A DNA stretch of 64,000 bases, from assembly GCF_003633755.1 (NCBI RefSeq), contig NZ_RBIL01000002.1:1674001-1738000 (forward strand), given 5' to 3'. Of this stretch, positions 42,363 through 51,362 are shown one piece after another. Each line of letters begins with the position of its first letter. Positions within the stretch are counted from its first letter, which is position 1. The notes under the pieces are model-generated. The model saw nothing but the letters and a program-made list of their open reading frames with translations, did not search any database and was not told where the DNA came from. The translations under genes and the position numbers were made by a program. This stretch comes from Solirubrobacter pauli. Lineage in GTDB: Bacteria > Actinomycetota > Thermoleophilia > Solirubrobacterales > Solirubrobacteraceae.

Positions 42363-43937
42363 GTGGACGAGCTCGAAGTCATCCTCGTCGCGCTCCTGCT
42401 CGGGATCGCGGTCCTCTCGGCCGCCGCGCGGGCCATCAACGTGCCGTACCCGATCGTGCTGGTGATCGGCGGCGCCGCGCTGAGCTTCTTCCCGGGGCTG
42501 TCGGAGGTCGATCTCGACCCGGATCTGGTCCTGCTGCTGTTCCTGCCGCCGCTGCTCTACACCGGCGCGTTCTTCGCCAACCTGCGGGAGCTGCGGACCG
42601 CGATCCGGCCGATCTCGCTGCTGGCGATCGGGCTCGTGCTGGTGACGATGGTCGCCGTCGCGGTCGTCGCGCACGAGCTCGTCGACGGCATGTCGTGGCC
42701 GGCGGCGTTCGCGCTGGGGGCGATCGTCGGGCCGACCGACCCGGTCGCCGCGACGGCGATCGCCCGCCGGCTGGGCGTGCCGCGGCGGATGGTCTCCGTG
42801 TTGGAGGGCGAGGCGCTCGTCAACGACGCGACCGCGCTGGTGGCCTACCGGATCGCGATCACCGCCGCCACGAGCGCCGTCGCCTTCAGCTTCCTCGACG
42901 CCACCTGGGACTTCCTGTGGAAGGCGACGGGCGGCATCGCGGTCGGGCTCGCGGTCGGCTGGATCGTCGCCTTCGTCCGCCGGCGCCTCGACGACCCGCT
43001 GATCGAGAACACGATCGGCCTGCTGACCGCGTACGCCGCGTACGTCCCCGCCGAGCTGATGCACGTCTCGGCGGTGCTCGCCGCGGTCACCTCCGGTTGC
43101 TACGTCGGCTGGATGGCGCCGCAGATCTCCTCGCCCGCGACCCGCCTGATGGGCTTCGGCATGTGGGAGCTGCTCCAGTTCCTGCTCAACGCGTTCCTGT
43201 TCATCCTGATCGGGTTGCAGCTGCCGTCCGTGCTGGAGGCGCTGCAGGGCAGCTCGCCGGGCACGCTGATCGTCTGGGCCGCGGCCGTCAGCGCGGCGGT
43301 GGTGATCTCGCGCCTGGTCTGGCAGTGGCTGCTCGTCTACCCCATCCGCTGGCTCGCCGCGCTCGGCCTGCTCAAGACGCGTGGGCGCACGCGCTGGCAG
43401 GAGCGCACCGTCGTCGGCTGGGCGGGCATGCGCGGGGCGGTCTCGCTGGCCGCGGCGCTCGCGCTGCCCGCGGACTTCCCGTCACGTGACGAGATCCTCT
43501 TCCTCACGTTCGCGGTCATCTTCGTCACGCTCGTGCTGCAGGGGCTCACGCTCGCGCCGCTGATCAACTGGCTCGGCGTCGTCGACGACGGCTCCGAGGA
43601 GGAGCGGGAGGAGCTGACCGCGCGGCTGTACGCGACGCAGGCGGCGCTCACCCGGCTCGAGGAGCTCGGCGGCGAGGACTGGACGCGCGACGACACGATC
43701 GAGCGCATGACCGCCCAGTACGGCTACCGGCGCCGGCGCTTGAAGGCGCGCGCCGGGAAGATCGAGGACGACGGCTTCGAGGACCGCTCGACGCAGTATC
43801 AGACGGTCGTGCGGGAGGTGCTGGAAGCCCAGCGGCGGGAGATCATCCGGTTGAGGAACCACGGCACGATCTCCAACGACGTCATGCACCGGCTCGAGCG
43901 CGAGCTCGACCTGGAGGACGAGCGGCTAGAAATATGA
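42363..43937 (+). CDS. Na+/H+ antiporter, CPA1 family
   Basis: A 524-residue cation:proton antiporter. About twelve membrane helices include the ion-binding GPTDPVAATAIARRLG near residue 120, the LVNDATAL pair (Asn-Asp) near 153, and the C-terminal AGMRGAVSLAAALALP helix of NhaP-like proteins. A cytosolic, charged, coiled-coil tail of about 110 residues follows (RLYATQAALTRLEELGG). It probably controls pH and sodium. GTG start 3 bp after the hydrolase gene; last gene of the run. Confidence 0.92.
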   Translation: MDELEVILVALLLGIAVLSAAARAINVPYPIVLVIGGAALSFFPGLSEVDLDPDLVLLLFLPPLLYTGAFFANLRELRTAIRPISLLAIGLVLVTMVAVAVVAHELVDGMSWPAAFALGAIVGPTDPVAATAIARRLGVPRRMVSVLEGEALVNDATALVAYRIAITAATSAVAFSFLDATWDFLWKATGGIAVGLAVGWIVAFVRRRLDDPLIENTIGLLTAYAAYVPAELMHVSAVLAAVTSGCYVGWMAPQISSPATRLMGFGMWELLQFLLNAFLFILIGLQLPSVLEALQGSSPGTLIVWAAAVSAAVVISRLVWQWLLVYPIRWLAALGLLKTRGRTRWQERTVVGWAGMRGAVSLAAALALPADFPSRDEILFLTFAVIFVTLVLQGLTLAPLINWLGVVDDGSEEEREELTARLYATQAALTRLEELGGEDWTRDDTIERMTAQYGYRRRRLKARAGKIEDDGFEDRSTQYQTVVREVLEAQRREIIRLRNHGTISNDVMHRLERELDLEDERLEI

Positions 43938-43972
43938 CCGAGAGGGCTGCCGCCCCCTCGAGACTCCCCCGC

Positions 43973-44338
43973 TTAAGCCGGGCGAGCGAAGTCTGCCGGC
44001 TCGATGAGCCCGTGACGCAGCGCGCCGATCATGGTCTCCACCTGCTGAGCCATGTGCTCGCGGTCGAGCTTGGCCAGCGCGCGGTGGATCAGGTCGGCCC
44101 GGCGGTCGAGCTCGACGTCGAAGCGCTCCGCGACGCGGTTGGTCACCGTGACCTCGCGCCACACGTGGCACTCGCCGCAGCGGAGCTGCATCCACCACGC
44201 CTCGGGCGTGACGGGCTCCCATTCGACGGGGTTGACGTAGTCCTTGCCGCAAGCGGCGCAGTGGTGGAGGTCGTCCTCGCTCGGGCGCGAGGAGCGCTTC
44301 AGGGCGCGGGAGAGCCAGTTCGAGTCCGGGGAGTGCAT
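43973..44338 (-). CDS. Small zinc-ribbon protein (paralogue)
   Basis: A 121-residue protein with CAACGKDY and LRCGECHVW CxxC pairs about 27 residues apart, a helical tail, and an ADFARP end. It matches the plan of the protein encoded at 19-333. Function unknown; CxxC spacing fits zinc binding. Lone gene between convergent antiporter and same-strand oxidoreductase. Confidence 0.72.
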   Translation of the reverse strand: MHSPDSNWLSRALKRSSRPSEDDLHHCAACGKDYVNPVEWEPVTPEAWWMQLRCGECHVWREVTVTNRVAERFDVELDRRADLIHRALAKLDREHMAQQVETMIGALRHGLIEPADFARPA

Positions 44339-44357
44339 CGCAATCTGAGTATCGGCA

Positions 44358-44375
44358 GGAGAAGGGGTCTTCTCC
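44358..44375. repeat. 7-bp hairpin in gap
   Basis: GGAGAAG (44358-44364) and CTTCTCC (44369-44375) with GGGT loop are exact complements. The gap also has the palindrome gggctagccc (44402-44411). It lies in the 89 bp between the oxidoreductase end and the zinc-ribbon start (both minus), where a terminator or leader structure is plausible. Confidence 0.45.
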
Positions 44376-44427
44376 AGGGGTACTAGCCGAACTTATGTTT
44401 AGGGCTAGCCCTCCCGGGTGAGGTGCG

Positions 44428-45783
44428 TCACTTTGGCGCGTCGGGGAGCCACTCGAGCAGCGCGCGAGCGGCCTCGTCACCCTCCCTTACCGCGTAGTTC
44501 GTTCCCCGATCCTCCGGGAAGATCTGCGTGGTGTTGGCCAGGACGAGGCCCCTCCGCGGGGTCTTCATGGCCGGGATCTTCTCGCGGTAGCCGACGGTGA
44601 CGATCGGCTGGGCAGCCGGTTCGCGATGTGACCAGATCTGCTTGACCCAGGAGCGGTCGAACCCGGGGTTGATCGCCTTCAGGCCCGGCGTGTAGCGCGC
44701 GAGCAGGTCCTCGGGTGCGAGGTCCAGCAGCTCGTGGCCGGCCGGCAGGTAGTTGGCGACGTAGAGGAAGCGGCGACCGTCGTAGCGCTCCGGCGGGATC
44801 AGGTTCGTGTGCTCGATCAGGCCGACGAACGGCAGGTCGTCGTCGCCGATGTTCGTCCAGTAGTAGGGCGAGAACCGGCGGTCGACCTCCAGCAGCAGGC
44901 ACAGCGCCGTGAAGTACTCGATGCTCCGGGCCTTCGCCAGGTAGGCCTCCGGGAGGACGCCGGGTTCGAGCACCTGCTCGAAGACGTCGTTCGGGAGCGT
45001 GGCGAGGACGGCGTCGTACCGGGTGGGCTCGAGCGTCTCGAACTCGCGCGGGTCGTGGCCCTTGCGGAAGCTGCTGGGCGCGCCCGGCGTGACCGTGAAG
45101 TCGGCGGAGAGCTTGGCGATCGGGCGGTCGATGAAGACGTTGCCGCCACCGGCCTCGATCCGGGCCTGCAGCTCGTGGAACAGCGGCTCCCAGGAGCGCT
45201 TGGGGTAGCCGAGCTTCTCCTCGGCGGCGTCGTCGCCCCGGCGAAGCCGCAGCTTGTTCTGCAGCCAGACCATGGCGACGTCGTCGGCGCGCTCGCCGAA
45301 CTTCCCGCGCAGGAGCGGGCCCCACAGCGCGCGGTACGCGTCCTTGCCCATGTAGCGCTCGATCCACGTGCGCGCGGTGACGCGCTCGAACGGGCCGGGG
45401 GCGCCGGGACCGCGCTGGATCCCGAGCACCGCCATGCCCAGGCGGATGCGCGCCAGGGGCGGCAGCGGCTTGAAGCGCAGCAGGTCCATCGGGGTGACGA
45501 ACGGCCACTGCTTGCCGTCGGCGAAGTAGGCGACGCTGCTGCTCAGCCACTCCAGCTCGTCCGGCATGCCCAGCTCGTCGTAGAGCGCGGCGATGTGGCG
45601 GTCCGTGCTGAACAGGTGGTGGTAGTAGCGCTCGAGCAGGTGCCCGCCGCCGATGTCGATCGTCGCCGCCTGGCCGCCGAGCCCGGGCCAGCGCTCGTAG
45701 ACGTCGACGGTGTGCCCGGCCTGCGTCAGGCGCAGGCCGGCGACGAGGCCGGTCACGCCGGCCCCCAAGACAGCGATTCTCAC
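44428..45783 (-). CDS. FAD/NAD(P)-dependent amine-oxidase-like oxidoreductase
   Basis: A 451-residue flavoprotein with the dinucleotide motif MRIAVLGAGVTGLVAGLRL at the start and the glycine box GLGGQAATI, typical of protoporphyrinogen-oxidase/UDP-galactopyranose-mutase-like enzymes. A C-terminal FAD segment reads NTTQIFPEDRGTNYAV. Such genes are common beside glycosyltransferases in surface-polysaccharide loci. The coupled upstream GT2 gene (GTGA overlap) supports a cell-envelope role. Substrate unknown. Confidence 0.85.
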   Translation of the reverse strand: MRIAVLGAGVTGLVAGLRLTQAGHTVDVYERWPGLGGQAATIDIGGGHLLERYYHHLFSTDRHIAALYDELGMPDELEWLSSSVAYFADGKQWPFVTPMDLLRFKPLPPLARIRLGMAVLGIQRGPGAPGPFERVTARTWIERYMGKDAYRALWGPLLRGKFGERADDVAMVWLQNKLRLRRGDDAAEEKLGYPKRSWEPLFHELQARIEAGGGNVFIDRPIAKLSADFTVTPGAPSSFRKGHDPREFETLEPTRYDAVLATLPNDVFEQVLEPGVLPEAYLAKARSIEYFTALCLLLEVDRRFSPYYWTNIGDDDLPFVGLIEHTNLIPPERYDGRRFLYVANYLPAGHELLDLAPEDLLARYTPGLKAINPGFDRSWVKQIWSHREPAAQPIVTVGYREKIPAMKTPRRGLVLANTTQIFPEDRGTNYAVREGDEAARALLEWLPDAPK

Positions 45784-46724
45784 GGAGACGGTTCCTCGAC
45801 GTTGATGCGTTCGCCGACCACGTACAGCGGCCGGTGCTTGACCTCTTCGTAGATCCGCCCGATGTACTCGCCGATGATGCCGAGCGTGATGAGCTGGATC
45901 CCGCCGAGCAGCAGGACGATGATGATCGTGGTCGGCACGCCGCGCTCGAAGATGTTCGCGTAGCGGGCGACGACCGTCAGCGGGATCGCCAGGAAGGCGA
46001 CGATGCTGAAGAAGAAGCCGAGGAACGTCGCCCACTGCAGCGGCCGCGACGAGAAGCTGGTGATGGCGTCGAAGCTGAACCGCAGCATCTTGCGCAGCGG
46101 GTACTTCGTCACGCCCGCGTGACGCTCCTGGCGCACGAACGGCACGGCGATCTGGCTGAAGCCGATCCACACGGTCATGCCGCGCAGGAAGCGGTTGCGC
46201 TCCGGCATCGCGAGCAGCGCGTCCAGGGCGCGCCGGTCCATCAGCCGGAAGTCACCCGACTCGACGGCGAGGTTGAGCCCGGTCAGGCGGCGGAACGTGC
46301 GGTAGAAGCCCTTGGCGGTGACGCGCTTGAACGCGGTCTCCCCCAGCCGTTGCTCGCGCACCGCGTACACGACGTCGATCCCGTCCCGCCACTTGGCGAG
46401 CATCTGCGGGATGACCTCGGGCGGGTCCTGCAGGTCCCCGTCGAGCATCACGATCACGTCGCCGCGTGCGTGCTCGAGCCCGGCGGTGAGGGCCGGCTGG
46501 TGACCGAAGTTGCGCGCGAGCGAAACGACCTTCACGCGCGGATCGCGCTCCGCGGCCCGCGCCATCGCGTCCCGCGTGCCGTCCTTGGAGCCGTCGTTGA
46601 CGAGGATGAGCTCGTAGTTGAGGTGCCCGAGCGCCGAGGCGACCCGCTCCGTGAACGGGTCGACCGTGTCCTCTTCCTCGTACATCGGCGCCACCACGCT
46701 CAGCAGCTCCGGCTCGCGGTTCAT
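45780..46724 (-). CDS. GT2 glycosyltransferase, polyprenyl-phosphate type
   Basis: A 314-residue GT2 enzyme of the DPM1/GtrB/ArnC type. The catalytic domain (about 1-220) has NDGSKDGTRD, the DxD-like MLDGDLQDPPE and the acceptor motif QERHAGVTKYPL. Two C-terminal membrane helices (about 230-285) anchor it. These enzymes load a sugar onto undecaprenyl or polyprenyl phosphate for transfer outside the membrane. TACCCT lies 7 nt upstream of the ATG, and no Shine-Dalgarno is seen, so the mRNA is probably leaderless. It is divergent from the aldolase gene. Confidence 0.92.
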   Translation of the reverse strand: MNREPELLSVVAPMYEEEDTVDPFTERVASALGHLNYELILVNDGSKDGTRDAMARAAERDPRVKVVSLARNFGHQPALTAGLEHARGDVIVMLDGDLQDPPEVIPQMLAKWRDGIDVVYAVREQRLGETAFKRVTAKGFYRTFRRLTGLNLAVESGDFRLMDRRALDALLAMPERNRFLRGMTVWIGFSQIAVPFVRQERHAGVTKYPLRKMLRFSFDAITSFSSRPLQWATFLGFFFSIVAFLAIPLTVVARYANIFERGVPTTIIIVLLLGGIQLITLGIIGEYIGRIYEEVKHRPLYVVGERINVEEPSP

Positions 46725-46731
46725 GCGCGCC

Positions 46732-46749
46732 AGGGTACTGGCGTACTCT
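46732..46749. promoter_or_regulatory. Overlapping divergent -10 elements
   Basis: Minus-strand TACCCT (46737-46732) is 7 nt before the glycosyltransferase ATG; plus-strand TACTCT (46744-46749) is 6 nt before the aldolase ATG at 46756. Both would give leaderless messages, from promoters packed into a 31-bp gap. Confidence 0.55.
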
Positions 46750-46755
46750 GCGCGG

Positions 46756-47631
46756 ATGCTTCAGGGCGTCTTCGCAGCCGTGCTCACCCCGATGCGCGCC
46801 GACCTGTCGGTCGACCGCGCCGCCTACGCCGCGCACTGCCGGCGACTGCTCGACGAGGGCGCGCACGGCCTCGGGATCTTCGGCACCACCGGCGAGGCGA
46901 ACTCGCTGTCCGTGGCCGAGCGGATCGCGGCCTGGGAGGATCTGGTCGCGGACGGGATCCCCGCCGACGTGCTGCTCCCCGGCACCGGCGCGTGCGCGCT
47001 GCCGGACGCGGTCACGTTGGCGAAATCGGCGCTGGACGTCGGTGCGCCGGGCGTGCTCGCGCTGCCGCCGTTCTACTACAAGGGCGTCAGCGACGACGGC
47101 CTGTTCCGGTTCTTCGCGGAGCTGATCGAGCGCGTCGGCGACGACCGGCTACGGCTGTTCCTCTACCACATCCCGCCGATGGCCCAGGTGGGCTTCACGC
47201 CCGAGCTGATCGGCCGGTTGCTCGAGGCGTATCCGGGCGTGGTCGTCGGCACGAAGGACTCCGCGGGCGACCCGGCGCGGATCGAGCGGCTGTGCCGCGA
47301 GTTCCCCGACCTGACCGTGTTCGCGGGCTCCGAGCGGTTCCTGCTCGACACGCTGCACTGGGGCGGCGACGGCTGCATCTCGGCCACGTGCAACGTCACC
47401 GCACCGCAGTCCCGCCGCGTCTTCGACCTGTGGAGGGCGGGCGATCCCGAGGCGGCCGCCCAGCAGACGGCGCTGACCGAGGCGCGCACGTTCCTCGAGG
47501 GCTTCCCCCCGATCCCGGCGCTCAAGGCGATCATGCGCGCCCGCACGGGCGACGACGTGTGGACGAACCTGCGCCCGCCGCTCGACGCGCTCGACGACGA
47601 ACGCGCCCGCGCGGTGGTCGCCCGGCTCTGA
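46756..47631 (+). CDS. DHDPS/N-acetylneuraminate lyase family aldolase
   Basis: A 291-residue TIM-barrel class I aldolase. It has the pyruvate-binding GTTGEANSL near residue 43, the catalytic Tyr in LFLYHIPP near 137, and the Schiff-base Lys in VVVGTKDSAGD near 161. It is typical of the DapA superfamily, but the true dapA is not implied: members also cleave sialic acid, 2-keto-3-deoxy sugars or other keto acids. No partner gene of a clear pathway is adjacent. Confidence 0.9.
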   Translation: MLQGVFAAVLTPMRADLSVDRAAYAAHCRRLLDEGAHGLGIFGTTGEANSLSVAERIAAWEDLVADGIPADVLLPGTGACALPDAVTLAKSALDVGAPGVLALPPFYYKGVSDDGLFRFFAELIERVGDDRLRLFLYHIPPMAQVGFTPELIGRLLEAYPGVVVGTKDSAGDPARIERLCREFPDLTVFAGSERFLLDTLHWGGDGCISATCNVTAPQSRRVFDLWRAGDPEAAAQQTALTEARTFLEGFPPIPALKAIMRARTGDDVWTNLRPPLDALDDERARAVVARL

Positions 47632-47647
47632 TGGGTAGCGCCTCGGC

Positions 47648-47785
47648 ATGACCATGGACCCCAAGCCGGACCCCGAGGAGCAGGACCAGGACCACGACCC
47701 GCGGCAGACGTCCGAGAACCCGGGCGGTCAGGCCGAGGCCGAGGACGAGCGCGAGAACATCGACGGGGACGACTCCGCCGCCTGA
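47648..47785 (+). CDS. Possible small acidic protein (45 aa)
   Basis: An ATG-started 45-codon frame, very acidic (KPDPEEQDQDHD, then EAEDERENIDGDD), 16 bp after the aldolase gene. It overlaps the 3' end of the TRAP permease gene on the other strand by 58 bp. Base composition fits coding, but short acidic frames arise by chance opposite Ser/Arg-rich coding. No ribosome site is clear. Confidence 0.3.
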   Translation: MTMDPKPDPEEQDQDHDPRQTSENPGGQAEAEDERENIDGDDSAA

Positions 47786-49716
47786 TCGCGCGAGAAGCGG
47801 TCGCCGCCGTCTGACGGAGGCTCCTCCGGCGGGCGGCGGGTGACGAAGTGCAGCGCCAGGCCCGCCGCGAGGACGGCGAGGCCGATCAGCGTGACGGTCG
47901 GCTCCAGCCACAGCAGCAGCAGCGCGGCCACGCCGACGATCGCCCGGGCCGGCCAGGCGATCTCGCCTCTCAGCCAGCCCTCGAGGGCGAGGCCGAGCGC
48001 GATCACCGCGATGATCGAGACGACGACGGCGAACGCGATCGTCTCCAAACCGCCCTGGAGCAGCAGGCCTTCGCCCTTGGGCGCGAGCACGAACGCGAAC
48101 GGGACGAGGAACGCCGGCAACGTGTACCGGCACGTGAGCATCATCGTCTTGAAGCCGTTGCCGCCCGTGATCGCGGCGGCGGCGAAGGCTGACAGCGCGG
48201 TCGGCGGGCTCACCTCGCTGAGGACCGCGTAGTAGAAGATGAACATGTAGGCGGCGAAGTCCTCGACGCCCAGGGCGACCAGCGCGGGCGCGACGACCGC
48301 GGCCGCGATGATGAAGCTCGCCGTGACGGGCACCGCCAGGCCGAGGATGAGCACGGCGACGGCGCTCAGGACGGCGGTCAACGCGAGCGAGCCGCCCGCG
48401 AGGTCGACGATCAGGCCGGCGAGCTTGAGGCCGAGCCCGGTGAGCGAGACGACGGCGACGATCAGGCCCGCAGCGGCGGTGGTGGCGGCGATCGGCAACA
48501 CGCCACGCGCGCCGGCGACGAGCGCCTCCCAGACCTCCTTCGGCCCCATCCGGTCGCGGCGGTCGAGGAAGCTCAGCGCGAACGCGACCACGGTGGCGAT
48601 CAGCACCGACCGGAAGGCGGAGAAGCCGACCGCGAGCAGGATCACGATCAGGAACAGGCTCGAGAAGTGGTAGCCCCAGCGGGCGAGCAGCTTCAGGACG
48701 CCGGGCGTGTCGATGTCCAGTCCGTGGACGGCGTGGCGGCGGGCGTCGGCCTCGATCGCCATCAGGATGCCGACGTAGTAGAGGACCGACGGGACGAGCG
48801 CGTAGACGAGCACCTGGAGGTAGCTGACCTCGAGGATCTCGGCGATGATGAAGGCGGCGGCGCCGAGCGTCGGTGGCGAGAGGATCGCGCCGATGCCGCT
48901 CGCGGCCATGATCCCGCCGCCCTGATCCTTCGGGTACCCGGCCTTGCGCAGGAGCGGCCAGGCGACGCTCCCCAACGTCACCGTGGTCGCGACGCCCGAG
49001 CCGGACACCGTGCCGAGCAGGAAGCCGGCGAGCGCGCTGGTGCGGCCCGGCCCGGTCCGCGAGCGGCCGAAGGCGGCGAACGAGATCTCGACGAAGAAGC
49101 GGGCGGCGCCGCTGAACTCGAGCACCGCGCCGTAGATCGCGAACAGGACGATGTAGGTGGCAGCGACGTCCAGCGGCACGCCGAAGATGCCTTCCAGCCC
49201 CATGTAGGACTGGCCGACGATGCGGTCGATCCCGTAGCCCTTGTGCCCGATCTGCGTCCAGTCCGGCAGCAGCCCGCCGAAGTACGCGTAGAACAGGAAC
49301 GCGAGGCAGATCGCGGGCAGCGCCCAGCCGGTCGTCCGGCGGGTCGCCTCCAGCACGAGCAGGATCGACGCGACGCCGAAGAGCACGTCGAGCGTCTCCG
49401 GTCGTGCCGCGCGGCGCATCAGGTCGGGCGTGAAGACCGCGTAGCCGATCGCCAGCAGCGCGAGCACCGCGACCACGTAGTCGGCGACGGTCGGGCGCTT
49501 GGCCCGGCCGAAGACGATGAACGTGAGCAGCAGCGCGACCGCCAGGAACGCCGGCCGGTAGACCTGCGGCGCGAGCGGCTGGAAGACCCAGAAGATCGCG
49601 AACAGCGACAGCCCCGCGCCTCCCGCTGCGACCATCCGCGCCGGGAACCCGTCGAGCTTGCGCCCGGGCCGCTCGGCCTCGTACTCGTCCAGCAGCTCTT
49701 CGGTCTTCTGGCTCAC
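47728..49716 (-). CDS. TRAP transporter fused permease (TAXI type)
   Basis: A 662-residue fusion of the small (4-helix) and large (12-helix) TRAP membrane subunits, as usual in TAXI-type systems. Hallmarks are GTVSGSGVATTVTLGSVAWPLL, GIMAASGIGAILSPPTLGAAAF and YYAVLSEVSPPTALSAFAAAAITGG. Helices extend to the C-terminus, followed by a short polar tail. It uses an ion gradient and the separate binding protein to import a substrate (in the family, glutamate/glutamine, succinate or similar acids). GTG start; ordered SBP, DUF1850, permease. Confidence 0.93.
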   Translation of the reverse strand: MSQKTEELLDEYEAERPGRKLDGFPARMVAAGGAGLSLFAIFWVFQPLAPQVYRPAFLAVALLLTFIVFGRAKRPTVADYVVAVLALLAIGYAVFTPDLMRRAARPETLDVLFGVASILLVLEATRRTTGWALPAICLAFLFYAYFGGLLPDWTQIGHKGYGIDRIVGQSYMGLEGIFGVPLDVAATYIVLFAIYGAVLEFSGAARFFVEISFAAFGRSRTGPGRTSALAGFLLGTVSGSGVATTVTLGSVAWPLLRKAGYPKDQGGGIMAASGIGAILSPPTLGAAAFIIAEILEVSYLQVLVYALVPSVLYYVGILMAIEADARRHAVHGLDIDTPGVLKLLARWGYHFSSLFLIVILLAVGFSAFRSVLIATVVAFALSFLDRRDRMGPKEVWEALVAGARGVLPIAATTAAAGLIVAVVSLTGLGLKLAGLIVDLAGGSLALTAVLSAVAVLILGLAVPVTASFIIAAAVVAPALVALGVEDFAAYMFIFYYAVLSEVSPPTALSAFAAAAITGGNGFKTMMLTCRYTLPAFLVPFAFVLAPKGEGLLLQGGLETIAFAVVVSIIAVIALGLALEGWLRGEIAWPARAIVGVAALLLLWLEPTVTLIGLAVLAAGLALHFVTRRPPEEPPSDGGDRFSRDQAAESSPSMFSRSSSASA

Positions 49717-50138
49717 TGCTCCACCACCAGCCTGAGATGGACGGGTCCGCCGTACAGCGGGACGTGCTTGGTGCCGGCGACGAGCGTCCGCTGCCCGCGC
49801 CGGGTGGCGGCGAGCGGCATCGTGGTGAACCGCGCGGGGCGGTCCGGACGCAGGACCCACAGCGATCCCTCGCGGCTGCGGGTGCCGTCGAGCTCGTAGT
49901 AGTCGAGGACGCGGCCGTCGCGCGAGGCGATGCTGTCCAAGACGAAGCCGCCGTCGGTCGCCCGGAAGCGCTCCTCGGCGGCGGCCCGATAGACGCTGTG
50001 CCGATAGGTGAGCGCGAAGTGCCCGTCCGCGGGCAGCGCCGCGCTCGCGACCTCGCGCCCCTGCCCGTCCCGCGCCACGACCTCTGCACCGCCGCAGCCG
50101 GAGAGCGCGATCAGCCCGAGCAGCGCCATCCGTCTCAC
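49713..50138 (-). CDS. DUF1850 lipoprotein
   Basis: A 141-residue lipoprotein. The signal with lipobox LSGC (Cys at about residue 15) is followed by a beta-rich DUF1850 domain: FALTYRHSVYRAAAEERF, DGRVLDYYELDG, and the conserved GKH-like region AGTKHVPLYGG. DUF1850 genes are found next to TAXI-TRAP permeases, as here. GTG 50138 overlaps the binding-protein stop (GTGA) and keeps the basic start RR, so it is preferred over ATG 50129. Confidence 0.85.
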   Translation of the reverse strand: MRRMALLGLIALSGCGGAEVVARDGQGREVASAALPADGHFALTYRHSVYRAAAEERFRATDGGFVLDSIASRDGRVLDYYELDGTRSREGSLWVLRPDRPARFTTMPLAATRRGQRTLVAGTKHVPLYGGPVHLRLVVEQ

Positions 50139-51082
50139 TCGGCTTCCTCGTAGTAGCGCTTGGCGCCCTCGTGCAGCTGGACGGGCTCGACCACCTGCTG
50201 CGCGTCCTCGAGCGTCAGCTTCTCCGCCGACGGGTGGATCTCGGCCAGCTCGGCCTTGTGGTCGAACATGAGCTTCAGCAGGTCGTGCGCGAGCGTCGGG
50301 CTCATGTCCTCGCGCACCATCAGCAGGTTCGGGACGCTGATCGTCTTGACCGGTGGGACGCCCGGGTACTCGCCCTGCTCCACCTCCGCCTCGACGTACG
50401 CCTCGCCGTAGCGCTCGTTGAGCTTCGGCAGGTACGCGTCCAGCGGCAGCAGGACGATCTCGTCGGTGGTGGCGAGGTCGGTGATCGCTCCCGTGGGCAG
50501 GCCGCCCGACCACACGAACGCGTCGATCGAGCCCTCCCGCAGCGCCGCGGCCGACTCCCCCACGCCCAACGCGCGACGCGTCACGTCTTCGTCGGGGTCG
50601 AGCCCCGCGACCTCCAGCAGCCGCAGGCCGATCACCTCGGTGCCGGAGTTCGGCGCGCCGATCGAGACCGTCTTGCCCTCGAGGTCCTCGATCCGCTCGA
50701 TGCCGGACGACTTCAGGGCCACGACGTGCGTGAAGTTCGAGTACAGCGTCCCGAGCGCGCGCAGCGGCAGCTTCTCGCCGTGGAACGAGTCGCGGCCCTC
50801 GACCGCGTCGATCGCCGTGTCCGCCAGCGAGAACGCGACCTCCGAGTCACCGTCGGCGACGAGGAACAAGTTGTCGACCGACGCGCTGGTCGTCTCGGCC
50901 GTCGTCGGGTGGCCGTTGGCCGAGAACATCTCGGCCACGCCGCCGCCGTACACCTGGTAGACGCCGCCGGAGCCGCCGGTCGCGATCGACATGCGGCCTT
51001 CACCGCCGGGCGGGTCCTCCAGCGAGCACGAGCCCAGCACGAACGCGCACCCTGCGAGCGCCACGAGGCCTCTCCTCCTCAT
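50135..51082 (-). CDS. TAXI-family TRAP solute-binding lipoprotein
   Basis: A 315-residue binding protein with lipobox VLGSC (Cys near residue 19), then the TAXI motif SIATGGSGGVYQVYGGGVA, the IGAPNSGTEVIGLRLL segment and the DAFVWSGGLPTGAI core. It captures the substrate outside the membrane and hands it to the fused permease. It is first in the three-gene TRAP unit. Confidence 0.93.
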   Translation of the reverse strand: MRRRGLVALAGCAFVLGSCSLEDPPGGEGRMSIATGGSGGVYQVYGGGVAEMFSANGHPTTAETTSASVDNLFLVADGDSEVAFSLADTAIDAVEGRDSFHGEKLPLRALGTLYSNFTHVVALKSSGIERIEDLEGKTVSIGAPNSGTEVIGLRLLEVAGLDPDEDVTRRALGVGESAAALREGSIDAFVWSGGLPTGAITDLATTDEIVLLPLDAYLPKLNERYGEAYVEAEVEQGEYPGVPPVKTISVPNLLMVREDMSPTLAHDLLKLMFDHKAELAEIHPSAEKLTLEDAQQVVEPVQLHEGAKRYYEEAE

Positions 51083-51101
51083 GAAACCCCAGTTCCCGGT
51101 T

Positions 51102-51107
51102 TACACT
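51102..51107 (+). promoter_or_regulatory. -10 element of small membrane gene (leaderless)
   Basis: TACACT ends 6 nt before the ATG at 51114; no Shine-Dalgarno intervenes. It lies between the divergent TAXI gene and the small membrane gene. Confidence 0.5.
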
Positions 51108-51113
51108 CGGCTC

Positions 51114-51362
51114 ATGCGCCGAGCGATGCAGGTCCTCTTCGTGCTCGCGCTTCCGGGACTGGTGTTCGGGTTCCTGAACTCGGTGCGGACCGACGGCGCC
51201 GGCGTCTACGACCCGATGCTGCCACCGACGGACCCCGGCTGGCAGAGCCTCGCGGCCGCGCTGCTGCTGGTCCCGCCGGCGTTGGTCGCGGTCTACGCGC
51301 TGGTCGTCGTGGTCGAATGGCTGCTCACAGGGCCACGCCCTGGTCGGCGAGCCAAGCCCTGA
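51114..51362 (+). CDS. Small two-helix membrane protein
   Basis: An 82-residue protein with a first helix at about 5-22 (VLFVLALPGLVFGFL), a short outer loop with PPTDPGWQ, and a second helix at about 45-66. Ends in a basic tail (GPRPGRRAKP). Unknown function. Its end overlaps the convergent gene at 51325-51678 by 38 bp. Confidence 0.6.
   Translation: MRRAMQVLFVLALPGLVFGFLNSVRTDGAGVYDPMLPPTDPGWQSLAAALLLVPPALVAVYALVVVVEWLLTGPRPGRRAKP

Noticed and set aside
43938-43972. Terminator hairpin between antiporter and zinc-ribbon genes (GAGGG...CCCTC)
   Set aside because: Stem only 5 bp with a bulge; too weak to call.
44300-44330. tRNA T-arm-like CAGTTCGAGTCCGG
   Set aside because: No acceptor, D or anticodon stems around it; it lies within the start of the zinc-ribbon gene.
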